DNA of 64,000 nt, from positions 72,001-136,000 of the forward strand of contig NZ_OY761823.1 of NCBI RefSeq assembly GCF_963664965.1, read 5' to 3'. The notes under the pieces were generated by a model. That model had not been told where the DNA came from. It saw only the letters and a list, made by a program, of their open reading frames with translations, and ran no database searches. This document shows, in pieces, positions 43,301-51,679 of this stretch. Source of the stretch: an uncultured Pseudodesulfovibrio sp. Its GTDB lineage: Bacteria > Desulfobacterota > Desulfovibrionia > Desulfovibrionales > Desulfovibrionaceae. Position 1 is the stretch's first letter. Every line of letters starts with the position of its first letter. Made by a program: the position numbers and the translations under genes.

Positions 43301-44497
43301 CTACATCTCCCTGAGGGCGGTAACCGTGGCAACGGCCTTGATGCCCTTTTTCTCGCCGGTGAAACCGAGTTTTTCCTCGGTGGTGGCCTTGAAATTCACC
43401 TGATGCGCGTCCAGTCCGAGCAGGCGGCAGACGTTTTTAGTAATCTGCGCGGCATGGGGCGAAAGCTTCGGAATCTGGGTAATGACCGTCAGGTCGGCAT
43501 GCACGATACGCACCCCGGCTTCTTCGGCCAGAGCAAGCGTCTCCTTGAGGAGCAGGGAGCTGTTCGCCCCGGAAAATTTGGGATCGGTGTCCGGAAAATG
43601 GGTCCCGATGTCACCACCGCCGAACGTACCGAGTACCGCGTCGGTCAAGGCGTGCAGCAGGACATCCCCGTCCGAATGCGCGACAATGGTCAGGGAGCCG
43701 GGGACAGGCACGCCGCCAAGCACCAGAGGCCGGTCATTCTCACCGCCGAAGCGATGGACGTCATACCCCCATCCCACGCACGGAACCGTGACCTTGGCCT
43801 CTTCCAGTCGGGCAAGGTCTTCGGGAGTGGTGATCTTGATGTTGGCCTGCTCGCCGGGGATGGTCGCAACCTCGGCCAGCCGTTCGACCATGCTCGCGTC
43901 GTCGGTTACGTCCCAGCCTTCCTGTTCGGCACGCTCATGCGCCTGAACAAGCAAGTCTTTCTCAAACCCCTGCGGCGTCTGCACGGCACGGAGTTCGGAA
44001 CGGGTCAGCGTGGCGGAAACGGTGTCTCCTTCGACTTTCTTGATGGTGTCAGTCACCGGAATAACCGGGATGACACCCTGAGCACCTGCATTCAATGCGT
44101 CGACAAGACCGTTGATGATGCGGGCGGAAACAAACGGACGGGCCGAGTCATGGACCAGCACGCCGTCACACTTGGTCGGCAGTTCGCGCAGACCGTTGAA
44201 AACGGAATCCTGACGCCGTTCACCGCCTTCGCAGACAGCCCATTTCACACCGAGATCTTCGCTCCTGAAAAACTGGCGGACCTGTTTGGCCATGGCCTTG
44301 GCATCCTCGGGCGGAAACACGAACACGAGGCCTTTCACCCCGCTCACGCGCGAAAAAGTCCGGGCGGAATGCCAGAAAAGCGGCACGCCACGGTACTTGA
44401 GATACTGCTTTCGCACGCCCCCCGACGCCTCGGCCAGACGGGTGCCTGAACCGGCGGCAAGGATTATGCCCCATGTGTTTTTCAGCGGTCGATCCAT
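43301..44497 (-). CDS. ispDF: Bifunctional IspD/IspF isoprenoid enzyme
   Basis: A 398-residue fusion. The N-terminal half is IspD (MEP cytidylyltransferase) with ILAAGSGTRLAEASGG, VLVHDSARPFVS and AVQTPQGF. The C-terminal half is IspF (2-C-methyl-D-erythritol 2,4-cyclodiphosphate synthase) with VGWGYDVHRFG, HSDGDVLLHALTDAVLG, DIGTHFPDTDPKF and NFKATTEEKLGFTG. Both act in the non-mevalonate isoprenoid pathway. Fused forms occur in several delta- and epsilonproteobacteria. GAGGATTCGA precedes the ATG at 44497; in-frame TTG further up is less likely. RNase P RNA lies directly upstream. Confidence 0.95.
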   Translation of the reverse strand: MDRPLKNTWGIILAAGSGTRLAEASGGVRKQYLKYRGVPLFWHSARTFSRVSGVKGLVFVFPPEDAKAMAKQVRQFFRSEDLGVKWAVCEGGERRQDSVFNGLRELPTKCDGVLVHDSARPFVSARIINGLVDALNAGAQGVIPVIPVTDTIKKVEGDTVSATLTRSELRAVQTPQGFEKDLLVQAHERAEQEGWDVTDDASMVERLAEVATIPGEQANIKITTPEDLARLEEAKVTVPCVGWGYDVHRFGGENDRPLVLGGVPVPGSLTIVAHSDGDVLLHALTDAVLGTFGGGDIGTHFPDTDPKFSGANSSLLLKETLALAEEAGVRIVHADLTVITQIPKLSPHAAQITKNVCRLLGLDAHQVNFKATTEEKLGFTGEKKGIKAVATVTALREM

Positions 44498-44550
44498 TCG
44501 AATCCTCAAGATGCGCCCCGGACCGAAGCCCGAGGCGCGCAATATATTCA

Positions 44551-44921
44551 GGTTTGGAGCCGGTCGATAAGCCGGGTCTTGTTCCCTCGCAAGCGAGGGC
44601 GACTGTCATTCATCTAGGACGACTGTTACCAGCCGCCTCAAGCAACCTACCCGGTGACACGATCGGGCCGATCTTGGCGCCACCCTATTTGGTCTTGCTC
44701 CGGACGGAGTTCACCTGGCCTGCCGTGTCACCACGACAGCCGGTGGGCTCTTACCCCACCCTTTCACCCTTACCGCCGGGACGAACCCGGAGGCGGTCTA
44801 CTCTCTGTTGCACGTGACGGGGATCGCTCCCCCTGGGAGTTACCCAGCGTCCTGCCCTGCGGAGCCCGGACTTTCCTCTCCGATCAAAAGATCGCAGCGA
44901 CAGTCTGTCCGACTCCAAACC
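44551..44921 (-). ncRNA. rnpB: RNase P RNA (bacterial class A)
   Basis: Read on the minus strand, the 371 bases have the terminal pairing (TTTGGAGTCGG at the 5' end with CGGCTCCAAA at the 3' end), the conserved GAGGAAAGTCCGGGCT just after the first helix, the ACAGAGAGTAGACCGCC region, GGTAAGGGTGAAAGGGTG, and the late core AGATGAATGACAG. These are the conserved cores of class A RNase P RNA, the catalytic subunit that trims tRNA 5' ends. It lies between the zinc-ribbon coiled-coil gene and ispDF. Ends are estimated to a few bases. Confidence 0.95.
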
Positions 44922-44992
44922 TGTTCGTATGCCGCAAGCGGCACGATTTCCTTGTTGCTCCTACACTCGATTCAAGCGCAGGAAAAGCGTTC

Positions 44993-45721
44993 TTAGTCCT
45001 CGACTTCAGCGGGCTTCCAGTGGATCAGCCGCTGGCAGTTGGGGCAGCTCAGAATCTGCTGGCCCTTTTGCAGGTCGTTGTAATCCTGCGGCGGAATCAT
45101 GATGTGGCAGCCGTGGCAGACGCCGTCGGTCACCGGCACGATGACCGGGTTTTCCATACGTTCGCGGATGAACTCGTAACGGCCGAGGATCGGCGGCGGA
45201 ACGACCTTGCAGGCCTTCTTGCGCTTGCGGCCGAGAGATTCAAGCTTCTTCTGGGCCTTCTGCATACGCACCTCAAGAGTCTCCTTAAGCGCATCATACT
45301 GTTCCTTGACACCACTCATATCCTCTTTGAGGGCTGCGGTGGCTTCGTTCTGACGGCCCAGCTCTTCCTTGACGGCGGCCTGCTCATCCTCACGCATGCG
45401 GTTGAGTTTCTCAAGGCTGTCCATCTCGCGCATCATGGCGTGATATTCCTTGGTGTTGCCGACCAGCATGAGCTTGTTCTTGCTCTTCTTGATCTTGCCC
45501 GCATCCTCTTCGATCTCAAGGTCCAGCTTCTTCTGCTGTTCCTTGAGAAGTTCCATGCGTTCGTTGATCTGAACCTTACGCTCGTCAAAGCTGCTCATCT
45601 GCGCTTCAAGATCGGCCAGCTCAAGCGGAGCCTTTTCGATCTCGTCCTTCAGGATGAGAATCTCGTCATCCACCTGTTGCAGGATGATCAACTGCTCAAT
45701 CTGTTTCTCGTACATCTGCAC
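44993..45721 (-). CDS. Coiled-coil protein with C4 zinc ribbon (CT398-like)
   Basis: A 242-residue protein. Residues 5-175 form a long charged coiled coil (YEKQIEQLIILQQVDDEI onward), and the C-terminus is a zinc ribbon with VCHGCHIMIPP and SCPNCQRLIHW. The internal stretch NKLMLVGNTKEYHAMMREM matches the family. Related proteins (CT398/YdiV-type zinc ribbon family) are thought to bind nucleic acid or transcription factors such as sigma-54, without a settled role. GAGGTGTGCAG precedes the ATG. It lies between the Nif3 gene and rnpB. Confidence 0.87.
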   Translation of the reverse strand: MQMYEKQIEQLIILQQVDDEILILKDEIEKAPLELADLEAQMSSFDERKVQINERMELLKEQQKKLDLEIEEDAGKIKKSKNKLMLVGNTKEYHAMMREMDSLEKLNRMREDEQAAVKEELGRQNEATAALKEDMSGVKEQYDALKETLEVRMQKAQKKLESLGRKRKKACKVVPPPILGRYEFIRERMENPVIVPVTDGVCHGCHIMIPPQDYNDLQKGQQILSCPNCQRLIHWKPAEVED

Positions 45722-45749
45722 ACCTCTTTATCTATTTGAAATAAATCAG

Positions 45750-46751
45750 TTACCTGTTTACGACGTGGAACCTGAACGGGTCCTCGCCCTTGAAGAATTT
45801 CACCTCGGCACCATCCAGCGCCCCGGCGAGCTCATCGGCAAAAAGCCGCATCATTTCCTCTTCCAGTGAAAAATGCCCCACATCCGCCACGCAGACATCC
45901 GCTTCCACGGCGGGGTGGTATTTCATGTCGCCCGTAATGAACACGTCGGCACCAGCGCGGGCCGCACGACCCACAAGCGTCGTTCCCGACCCGCCGCAAT
46001 AGGCGACTTTTTCAACCATTTCAGGCTTGGGACCGGACACGGTAAACGCGTCACGGTCAATGAGTCCGCCAAGCAGGTCGGCGAAGTCATTCCACGGCAT
46101 CGGCTCCGGCAGCACGCCCACCTCGCCAAAACCGACTTCATCACGAGGCCCGGTCAACTGACGAGTATAGAAGACCGGCTTGCGCCCCATGGAAAATTCT
46201 ATTCCACCGGCAATCTCGCCCCACGCGCTCTCATCGCACACGAGCCGAATCTCACCGGTATTGCTCTGCGACACCGAATGCATGCCGTCATTATTGGCCC
46301 AGATGTCGGCGGTCTCACGCGAAATCGGCTCCTCGGAATAAAAGGAAACCTCAATGGGGGTAACCCCATGCTCCACTTCAAGAAGCTTTCGGTTTTCAAG
46401 CTTCAAGCTGTCCCCCAACCAGAAGGCGGGGCCGTTCGGGCGGGTATCCAGAGACGTATGCGCTGCATACAGCCACGCACCGCTCTTCACAACCAGCCTC
46501 ACCACGTCAAGAAACGGGGACTCAGCCCCAAGCCCTTTGGGCTTCATGTACAGCGGGTGGTGCGTAATGACCGCTCCGGCGCCCCATTCGAGGCACCGGG
46601 CAAGCATGTCGGGAGTCGGCTCAAGGCAGACCGCCACTTGCGAAACATCGCTCACCGAGCCTGCGATCTGCACCCCGGAGTTGTCCCACGAGCTTTGATT
46701 TCGCTCAGGGGCCAAATTGCGAAAAATCGCCAGAATATCCATAATTTTCAT
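45750..46751 (-). CDS. Nif3-like dinuclear metal centre protein
   Basis: A 333-residue cytoplasmic protein of the Nif3/YbgI/YqfO family. The metal-binding residues are visible in VITHHPLYMKPKG, YAAHTSLDTRPNG and near the end ADVCVADVGHFSLE. The middle insertion of about 100 residues fits the longer YqfO-like form. Members have been called GTP cyclohydrolase type 2, though the cellular reaction is unsettled. AAGGGGTG precedes the ATG at 46751. It starts the zinc-ribbon, rnpB and ispDF block. Confidence 0.92.
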   Translation of the reverse strand: MKIMDILAIFRNLAPERNQSSWDNSGVQIAGSVSDVSQVAVCLEPTPDMLARCLEWGAGAVITHHPLYMKPKGLGAESPFLDVVRLVVKSGAWLYAAHTSLDTRPNGPAFWLGDSLKLENRKLLEVEHGVTPIEVSFYSEEPISRETADIWANNDGMHSVSQSNTGEIRLVCDESAWGEIAGGIEFSMGRKPVFYTRQLTGPRDEVGFGEVGVLPEPMPWNDFADLLGGLIDRDAFTVSGPKPEMVEKVAYCGGSGTTLVGRAARAGADVFITGDMKYHPAVEADVCVADVGHFSLEEEMMRLFADELAGALDGAEVKFFKGEDPFRFHVVNR

Positions 46752-46778
46752 ATAGTTACACCCCTTTTCCGGATAAAG

Positions 46779-46816
46779 AATGCTCCCGTAGGGTTTCCCC
46801 CTCGGGAGCATCGTTT
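46779..46816. terminator. Hairpin upstream of the Nif3 gene
   Basis: ATGCTCCCG / CGGGAGCAT stem with a 15-base loop; TCGTTTTCC follows on the plus strand and TTCTTTATCC on the minus strand. It may end the tRNA transcript. Confidence 0.5.
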
Positions 46817-46927
46817 TCCTCTTCAATAACCCGGCCTGCGGCCTGTGTGGGAAACTTCAGGATATATGCGGTAATCTGTATTCCAGTCTTCAATGATCGC
46901 AATCATTACTCCCTGTTAGGGGGAAGA

Positions 46928-47003
46928 TGGTGGGCCAGCCAGGATTCGAACCTGGGACCGACCGGTTATGAGCCGGTGGCTCTGCCAACTGAGCTACTGG
47001 CCC
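46928..47003 (-). tRNA. tRNA-Met (CAU), elongator type
   Basis: Read on the minus strand, the 76 bases fold as a cloverleaf: acceptor GGGCCAG / CTGGCCC, D-arm AGCTCAGTTGGCAGAGC, anticodon stem ACCGG / CCGGT around CTCATAA with anticodon CAU, and T-arm CCAGGTTCGAATCCTGG. CCA is encoded. A paired first base makes it not an initiator. A CAU tRNA later modified to read Ile (AUA) is the alternative. Confidence 0.93.
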
Positions 47004-47172
47004 GTAGTCCATGAGCGGGACAACATATCCGAGACAGACAGCATATGTCAAGAGCATCTTGAAACACATTATAATAGTTCTCGCAGGCCACATATACTCT
47101 TGTCAAAGGGCACAGACGCCTCTACAAATAAATTATCAAGCTGACTCCCTGCAATAACATTTCAGGAATACG

Positions 47173-47976
47173 ATGTTCTCGATGCGCCTTTCAAAGCTGC
47201 CCATTCCCGGCCTGTCGGCCATATTCTGCCTGCTCTTTCTCCTGTGCAGCCAGTCGGCGCTTGCCATGCAGCCGCCCATGATCATCCATTATGTCGATTT
47301 CTGGCCTTTTCACCAAAGAGGCACAGACGGTCAGATGACCGGTTTTTTCCATGAAATAGTGACCGAGGCCTTTGACAGGATGGGGATCAAGGCCACTTGG
47401 CACGCCTATCCATGGAGCCGGTGCCAGGAGCAGGTGAAAAATGGCGAGGCTGACGCCATGCTCACCGTCCCCACGGCGGAACGCCTAGTGTATTCCCAAA
47501 CGCATCCGACGCCCTTCTACCAGAAGAAACTCACCATCTTCACGTACGCCGAGCATCCCCAAAGAACGAAAATCGAACAAATCAAAACGATTGATGATAT
47601 CTTGAGACTGAACCTCTCGGTCATCACCTACATAGGCAACGGATGGAACGACAGGCACATTCGCACTCACGGCATCAAGACATATGAAACGCCGAAGCTG
47701 CCAAACGTCTGGCCCATGCTCGCACACAAACGCGGCGATATCGTCATAGAATGGCCCGGAGCAGCGTGGCCTGCCATCCACAAGACAGACACAGGCCAAA
47801 GCATCGTCCAGACCGCAGCAACGCTGCAAGCCCTTCCGTTTCATCTCATGATACGGAAGACCTCACCATACGCACAGCTTCTCCCCGAATTCGATCGCAC
47901 CATCCGCGAAATGCAAAAGGACGGAACCATTGACCGCATCGTCAGGGAATACTTTGACCAGCCAGCCCCCGAATAG
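47173..47976 (+). CDS. Periplasmic solute-binding protein (SBP_bac_3-like)
   Basis: A 267-residue exported protein with a signal peptide (LSAIFCLLFLLCSQSALA). The body follows the family 3 solute-binding layout: IHYVDFWPFHQRGTDGQMTGFFHEIV, AYPWSRCQEQVKNGEADAMLTVPTAERLVYS and FDRTIREMQKDGTIDRIVREYF. No ABC transporter genes are adjacent, so it may work with a distant permease or act as a sensor. AGGAATACG stands before the ATG at 47173; a second ATG nine bases later is possible. Confidence 0.85.
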   Translation: MFSMRLSKLPIPGLSAIFCLLFLLCSQSALAMQPPMIIHYVDFWPFHQRGTDGQMTGFFHEIVTEAFDRMGIKATWHAYPWSRCQEQVKNGEADAMLTVPTAERLVYSQTHPTPFYQKKLTIFTYAEHPQRTKIEQIKTIDDILRLNLSVITYIGNGWNDRHIRTHGIKTYETPKLPNVWPMLAHKRGDIVIEWPGAAWPAIHKTDTGQSIVQTAATLQALPFHLMIRKTSPYAQLLPEFDRTIREMQKDGTIDRIVREYFDQPAPE

Positions 47977-48003
47977 AAACGGGAATTCCGCATCACACCA
48001 AAA

Positions 48004-48044
48004 AAATAGGCCGGACGTTTGCGCGTCCGGCCTATTTTTTTGAT
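48004..48044 (+). terminator. Terminator after the solute-binding gene
   Basis: AATAGGCCGGACG / CGTCCGGCCTATT stem followed by TTTTT. With A-rich 5' flank it can also serve the convergent 65-residue gene. Confidence 0.9.
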
Positions 48045-48068
48045 ATGCCGTGTCTCCCGGCCAATTGG

Positions 48069-48266
48069 CTAAGCGTCACCGAGGTCTCCTGATACAGCCT
48101 GGATAACGTCACCCTTGGCATTATAGGTTCCGGTCGCTTCGACCTTGACGAGCTGGCGTGCCATCTCGGGGTTTTCCATAACCTGTCGCTGAAGCCGAAC
48201 CTTGCGAATACTCTTCATCTGTTCCGCAACTGTCGAGCTTTGTAATTCAAATCCACCAACTTCCAT
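48069..48266 (-). CDS. Small protein under a sigma-28-type promoter
   Basis: A 65-residue protein (MEVGGFELQSSTVAEQMKSI, then a basic helix VRLQRQVMENPEMARQLV and a short C-terminal beta-prone part). No named family is recognised. GAAGGAGGTACG stands nine bases before the ATG at 48266. A sequence matching the flagellar sigma-28 consensus lies 48 bases upstream, so it probably belongs to the late motility regulon, like other small motility-associated proteins. That role is inference. Confidence 0.7.
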   Translation of the reverse strand: MEVGGFELQSSTVAEQMKSIRKVRLQRQVMENPEMARQLVKVEATGTYNAKGDVIQAVSGDLGDA

Positions 48267-48313
48267 GATTCGTACCTCCTTCCATGGAGCATTAAAGATG
48301 TTTCTTACCGCTC

Positions 48314-48340
48314 TTATCGGACGATATGAGAAAATCTTTA
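48314..48340 (-). promoter_or_regulatory. Sigma-28 (FliA-type) promoter
   Basis: On the minus strand TAAA, 15 bases and TCCGATAA match the sigma-28 consensus TAAA-N15-GCCGATAA except at one base. It lies upstream of the 65-residue gene. Confidence 0.75.
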
Positions 48341-48391
48341 GGGAACCGTTGATAGTCCGTGATTTGCGCTCGCCCACAAGGCGAACTCCTT

Positions 48392-48661
48392 TTAATCTTT
48401 CCACTTCCACCACTTGAGTTTTTCCGGCTCGTGACCGGTATTTGAAGCGTAATACACAGCGCATCGAAAAACATAGAGCACGCAACGATCCACATGAGAA
48501 CCGACCAGCTCCATGAGTCGCGCATACATGACTTCCGGGTCCTCTCCGGCCAGTTCCGGCACGGATTCATACCCAAGGCGCAGCAGGTCTTGTGCAAGGC
48601 TCGGCCCGACTCCGGGGATTTCCCGGAGCCGCGCAATTGCCTGCTTATTATCGGATTTCAC
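48392..48661 (-). CDS. Helix-hairpin-helix protein (Cdd1 / pathogenicity-locus family)
   Basis: An 89-residue protein with an HhH core ARLREIPGVGPSLAQDLLRLG and the Cdd1 stretch DPEVMYARLMELVGSHVDRCVLYVFRCAVYYA. The family is small, of unknown function, and probably binds nucleic acid. The GTG at 48661, eight bases after the hemC stop with AGGTTG upstream, is the favoured start; an ATG at 48688 inside hemC is the alternative. It is coupled to hemC. Confidence 0.82.
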   Translation of the reverse strand: MKSDNKQAIARLREIPGVGPSLAQDLLRLGYESVPELAGEDPEVMYARLMELVGSHVDRCVLYVFRCAVYYASNTGHEPEKLKWWKWKD

Positions 48662-48668
48662 GTTCAAC

Positions 48669-49601
48669 CTATTTGGTTTCGCGTGCATAGACCTCGTCAA
48701 GAATCTCCTTGCCACCGGCGTCAAGGACCTGTCCGGCCAGCTTCATGCCGATATCCCAGGCGTCATCCACATGCCCTTCGGCCTCCAGACGAATGGGACG
48801 GGAGCCGTCCACATCTGCCACGAAACCGGTCAGGTGGACACGGTCGCCATCAAGCACGGACCATGCCGCGATAGGCACCTGACAACCGCCGTCCAGCCCG
48901 GTCAGGAAACCGCGCTCGGCAAGCACCTGATACTTCGTGGGCTGATGATCGAGGAAACGAAGCATCTCCTGGACCTCAGTGTTGTTCTTGTCATACTCGA
49001 TCCCCAGTGCGCCTTGTGCAACCGCGGGAAGAAATTCCGGCGGGCCGAGAATTTCCATTTTCGGCGCGGACAGCTCCAGCCGATTGAGTCCGGCAGTAGC
49101 GACCACGATGGCGTCATATTCGCCGTCCATGAGCTTTCGCACACGGGTATCGAGATTGCCGCGCAGCCATGTGATCTTGAGGTCCGGGCGAAGTGCGGCG
49201 AGTTGGGACTGGCGACGAAGGCTGGATGTGCCGACGACGGCCCCTTCAGGCAGCTCCTTGAGTCCGTCGTATTTCACTGACAGCAGGGAATCGGTAGGAG
49301 CCTCACGCTCGGGGATGATGCCGACTTCAAGCCCTTCCGGGAGTTCGGTGGGCACATCCTTCATGGAATGGACCGCGAGCTGGGCGCGACCATCAAGAAG
49401 CGCCTCTTCGATTTCCTTGACAAAAAGCCCTTTCCCGCCAACCTTGGCAAGAGGAACATCGAGAATCTTGTCGCCCTTGGTCTTGATCTTGAGCAACTCC
49501 ACGACAAGGCCGGGGTGTTCGCTTTCAAGGCAGTCCTTGATGTGATTGGCCTGCCAAAGAGCCAAGGCGCTGCCGCGTGTGGCAATGACGAGTTTTTTCA
49601 T
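48669..49601 (-). CDS. hemC: Porphobilinogen deaminase (hydroxymethylbilane synthase)
   Basis: A 310-residue enzyme that joins four porphobilinogens into the linear tetrapyrrole used for siroheme, heme and corrinoids. The dipyrromethane cofactor cysteine is C240 in GLDGGCQVP. The catalytic stretch HSMKDVP (79-85), [11 protein letters not shown] and WLRGNLDTR are all present. It lies downstream of the second FmdB gene on the same strand, an adjacency that may be functional or incidental. Confidence 0.97.
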   Translation of the reverse strand: MKKLVIATRGSALALWQANHIKDCLESEHPGLVVELLKIKTKGDKILDVPLAKVGGKGLFVKEIEEALLDGRAQLAVHSMKDVPTELPEGLEVGIIPEREAPTDSLLSVKYDGLKELPEGAVVGTSSLRRQSQLAALRPDLKITWLRGNLDTRVRKLMDGEYDAIVVATAGLNRLELSAPKMEILGPPEFLPAVAQGALGIEYDKNNTEVQEMLRFLDHQPTKYQVLAERGFLTGLDGGCQVPIAAWSVLDGDRVHLTGFVADVDGSRPIRLEAEGHVDDAWDIGMKLAGQVLDAGGKEILDEVYARETK

Positions 49602-49628
49602 GAGAAAACCTTTCGCTGATATGTAAAT

Positions 49629-49889
49629 TTAGGAACCGCAACTGGAGCAATCGCCACCCGAACAACCGGCACAGCCGGAAGAGGCGGAAGAAGGCGAGGA
49701 CTGAATGCCGCCGCTGTCATCGCCGCCGGTATCGGGACGGAAACCGCCCACCTTGGCGCGAACCGCGCTCATGAGCTTGCCGGTTTTTTCCGATGAGCAT
49801 TTGGGGCAGGCCGGACATTCGTCCCGGTCAAAAACGAGTTCCTCGAATTCGTGGCCGCAGTCATTACACTTGTATTCGAATATGGGCAT
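49629..49889 (-). CDS. FmdB-family zinc ribbon protein, paralogue 2
   Basis: An 86-residue protein starting MPIFEYKCNDCGHEFEELVF with the second pair PACPKCSSEKTGKLMS. The tail is long and rich in Gly, Ser and Cys (SGCAGCSGGDCSSCGS), with four more cysteines that could bind metal. The ATG at 49889 has GGAG nine bases upstream. It is the paralogue of the protein at 37.4 kb and sits 27 bases upstream of hemC. Confidence 0.88.
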   Translation of the reverse strand: MPIFEYKCNDCGHEFEELVFDRDECPACPKCSSEKTGKLMSAVRAKVGGFRPDTGGDDSGGIQSSPSSASSGCAGCSGGDCSSCGS

Positions 49890-50002
49890 GATGTGCTCCG
49901 ATCCTTGATTATTTATACCGGATACGCCCCGGCAGACGGTCTCCATATCTGAAAAGGCATGGACTGGCAACGATTGCACCGCCGTGGGAAATGTAAGAAT
50001 TG

Positions 50003-50030
50003 TTGCGAGATTGTCCAGACGCTGTATTAT
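50003..50030 (+). promoter_or_regulatory. Probable sigma-70 promoter of the TPR operon
   Basis: TTGCGA and TATTAT are separated by 16 bases, about 90 bases before the first TPR gene. Confidence 0.45.
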
Positions 50031-50118
50031 AAAAGACTCATTCAGACGGATATTTTATGCTTACGCTCTGTAGAGAAAAACACCACTTCAAAAAGCCGAA
50101 TACAATCGAGCTTTATAT

Positions 50119-51051
50119 ATGGGAAGCATGCAAATAAAATCCAGACAGGCCCAAACAGGTGGATGTACGGGACTAGACAACCCGGATGAACCGCTCCGGT
50201 GTGTCTTTTCCACTGTCCAGGAAATGAAAGTCGGAACCGGCACAACGGCCCGCAAACAACAGACAAAATACCTTTGGTACGTGGAACAGCAGGACGTGGA
50301 CGAATTCGGGGTACGAAAGATCAACCCTCAATTCGTTCCCACGGGCGAAGAAAAGATTATCGACTCGGAAACGCTGCTGGCCGACTACACACCTGAAGTC
50401 GAAATCCACAATACGCGCGTTGAACCGGCCATACAGGGGCTGACCAGAACCGTGGCCAAAGGCGACAGACACCGGCAGAACTGCGAACCGCTTTCCGCAG
50501 AAATGGAATACACCAAGGCCCTCGACGTAGACGAAACCAATGTCCGCGCCATGTTCGGCCTCGGGCTGGTCTATCTGGAACGGCAAGACCTGGAAAAATC
50601 ACGCAGCGTATTCAATCAGCTTGTGGAACTGAACGCGGCCTTTGACCTGGACCACAAACACCTGTTCAATGAATTCGGCATCGCCCTCCGCAAAAACAAG
50701 CTCTATGACGAGGCAGTGCAATACTACAGCCGCGCCGTGGAACTCACCGATGAAGACGAGAACCTCTATTTCAATCTCTCGCGGGCCTTTTATGAAAAGG
50801 ACGACTGGGAGCACTGCTTCGAATTCGCTGACCGGGCGCTGAATATCGACGCCTATCACGAACACGCTCTCGCCATGTGCAAGCACATCGCAACCATGGC
50901 AGGCAGCGAACCCTTGCGAAATCGCCACAACAAACCTCCCATTCCGCGAGAAGTAGCCGAAAAGGTCAACGACCTCCTCGGAGAAGATGACGACATGGAC
51001 ATGTCCGTTGAAATCGGCCCCGGCGGTTTCGGTGATTCCACCTCCAACTGA
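50119..51051 (+). CDS. TPR protein with novel N-terminal domain (paralogue A)
   Basis: A 310-residue soluble protein. Residues about 27-100 form a domain shared with the gene at 51.7 kb: CVFSTVQEMKVGTGTTARK, LWYVEQ, VRKINP, PTGEEKII and DYTPEVE. Several tetratricopeptide-like repeats follow (AMFGLGLVYLERQDLEKSRSVF, LFNEFGIALRKNKLYDEAVQYY, LYFNLSRAFYEKDDWEHCFEF). TPRs usually mediate protein contacts. The end is acidic and Gly-rich. The start may be the ATG at 50119 or at 50128. It heads a three-gene operon with an unknown protein and the paralogue. Confidence 0.82.
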   Translation: MGSMQIKSRQAQTGGCTGLDNPDEPLRCVFSTVQEMKVGTGTTARKQQTKYLWYVEQQDVDEFGVRKINPQFVPTGEEKIIDSETLLADYTPEVEIHNTRVEPAIQGLTRTVAKGDRHRQNCEPLSAEMEYTKALDVDETNVRAMFGLGLVYLERQDLEKSRSVFNQLVELNAAFDLDHKHLFNEFGIALRKNKLYDEAVQYYSRAVELTDEDENLYFNLSRAFYEKDDWEHCFEFADRALNIDAYHEHALAMCKHIATMAGSEPLRNRHNKPPIPREVAEKVNDLLGEDDDMDMSVEIGPGGFGDSTSN

Positions 51052-51064
51052 ACAGGGATACAGC

Positions 51065-51661
51065 GTGAGCAAACGACTCGAAATAACACTTTTCGGCACC
51101 TATTACCGTATGTGCGTGCTCAAGCTCAGCCAAGCCGCGGTCCGGGCGGGAATGAAGATTTACGGAGCAGGAGACTGGAAGGCCAAGACAAGCTCCATCG
51201 CGCTCGCCCCCAACGGCAAGGCACTGTGCAAGGAAATCAGCCACACCATCGGGCACACCATATCCATCGTCCATCAGGGCGAAGGCATTGCCCTGCAAGG
51301 GGCGAAATTCGGCATGGAAATATTTCACGGCGGCAACTTCACCCCAGTGGAATTCGTGGAGGCGGACAACAAGACCCTGCGTCCGGACACGTTCCTGGCC
51401 GACTGCAAAAGAAACGACATGCTCGGCGTATCCTGGGCACAACGCGACGGAGCCATGTTCTTTCGCTGGGAGGATGTCGACCGGATAGATGAAAAGGACA
51501 TCTGCCTCTCCTATGACCGGCTCGGCCCGATACTGGGCAGAAAGCGTGCCCTCGACATCGTGGTTGACGTCACCTTTCGCGGCAAATCGGGACAGAAGAA
51601 AAAGGATGAAGCCAACACCGAATACACACCCGTAAAGCATGTTTTCCATGTCAAGAAATAG
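51065..51661 (+). CDS. Unknown protein between two TPR paralogues
   Basis: A 198-residue soluble protein starting at a GTG with AGGGAT upstream, 13 bases after the first TPR gene. It begins SKRLEITLFGTYYRMCVLKL and continues with ALCKEISHTIGHTISIVHQ, FGMEIFHGGNFTPVEFVEAD and LDIVVDVTFRGKSGQKKKDE. No signal peptide, membrane helix or known motif was recognised. The tight spacing on both sides shows it is made together with the two TPR proteins, which may be its partners. Confidence 0.75.
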   Translation: MSKRLEITLFGTYYRMCVLKLSQAAVRAGMKIYGAGDWKAKTSSIALAPNGKALCKEISHTIGHTISIVHQGEGIALQGAKFGMEIFHGGNFTPVEFVEADNKTLRPDTFLADCKRNDMLGVSWAQRDGAMFFRWEDVDRIDEKDICLSYDRLGPILGRKRALDIVVDVTFRGKSGQKKKDEANTEYTPVKHVFHVKK

Positions 51662-51679
51662 CATTGCAATCCACAGGCT

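Noticed and set aside
44654-45739. Plus-strand open frame of 361 codons
   Set aside because: It crosses the RNase P RNA gene and runs antisense to the zinc-ribbon coiled-coil gene.
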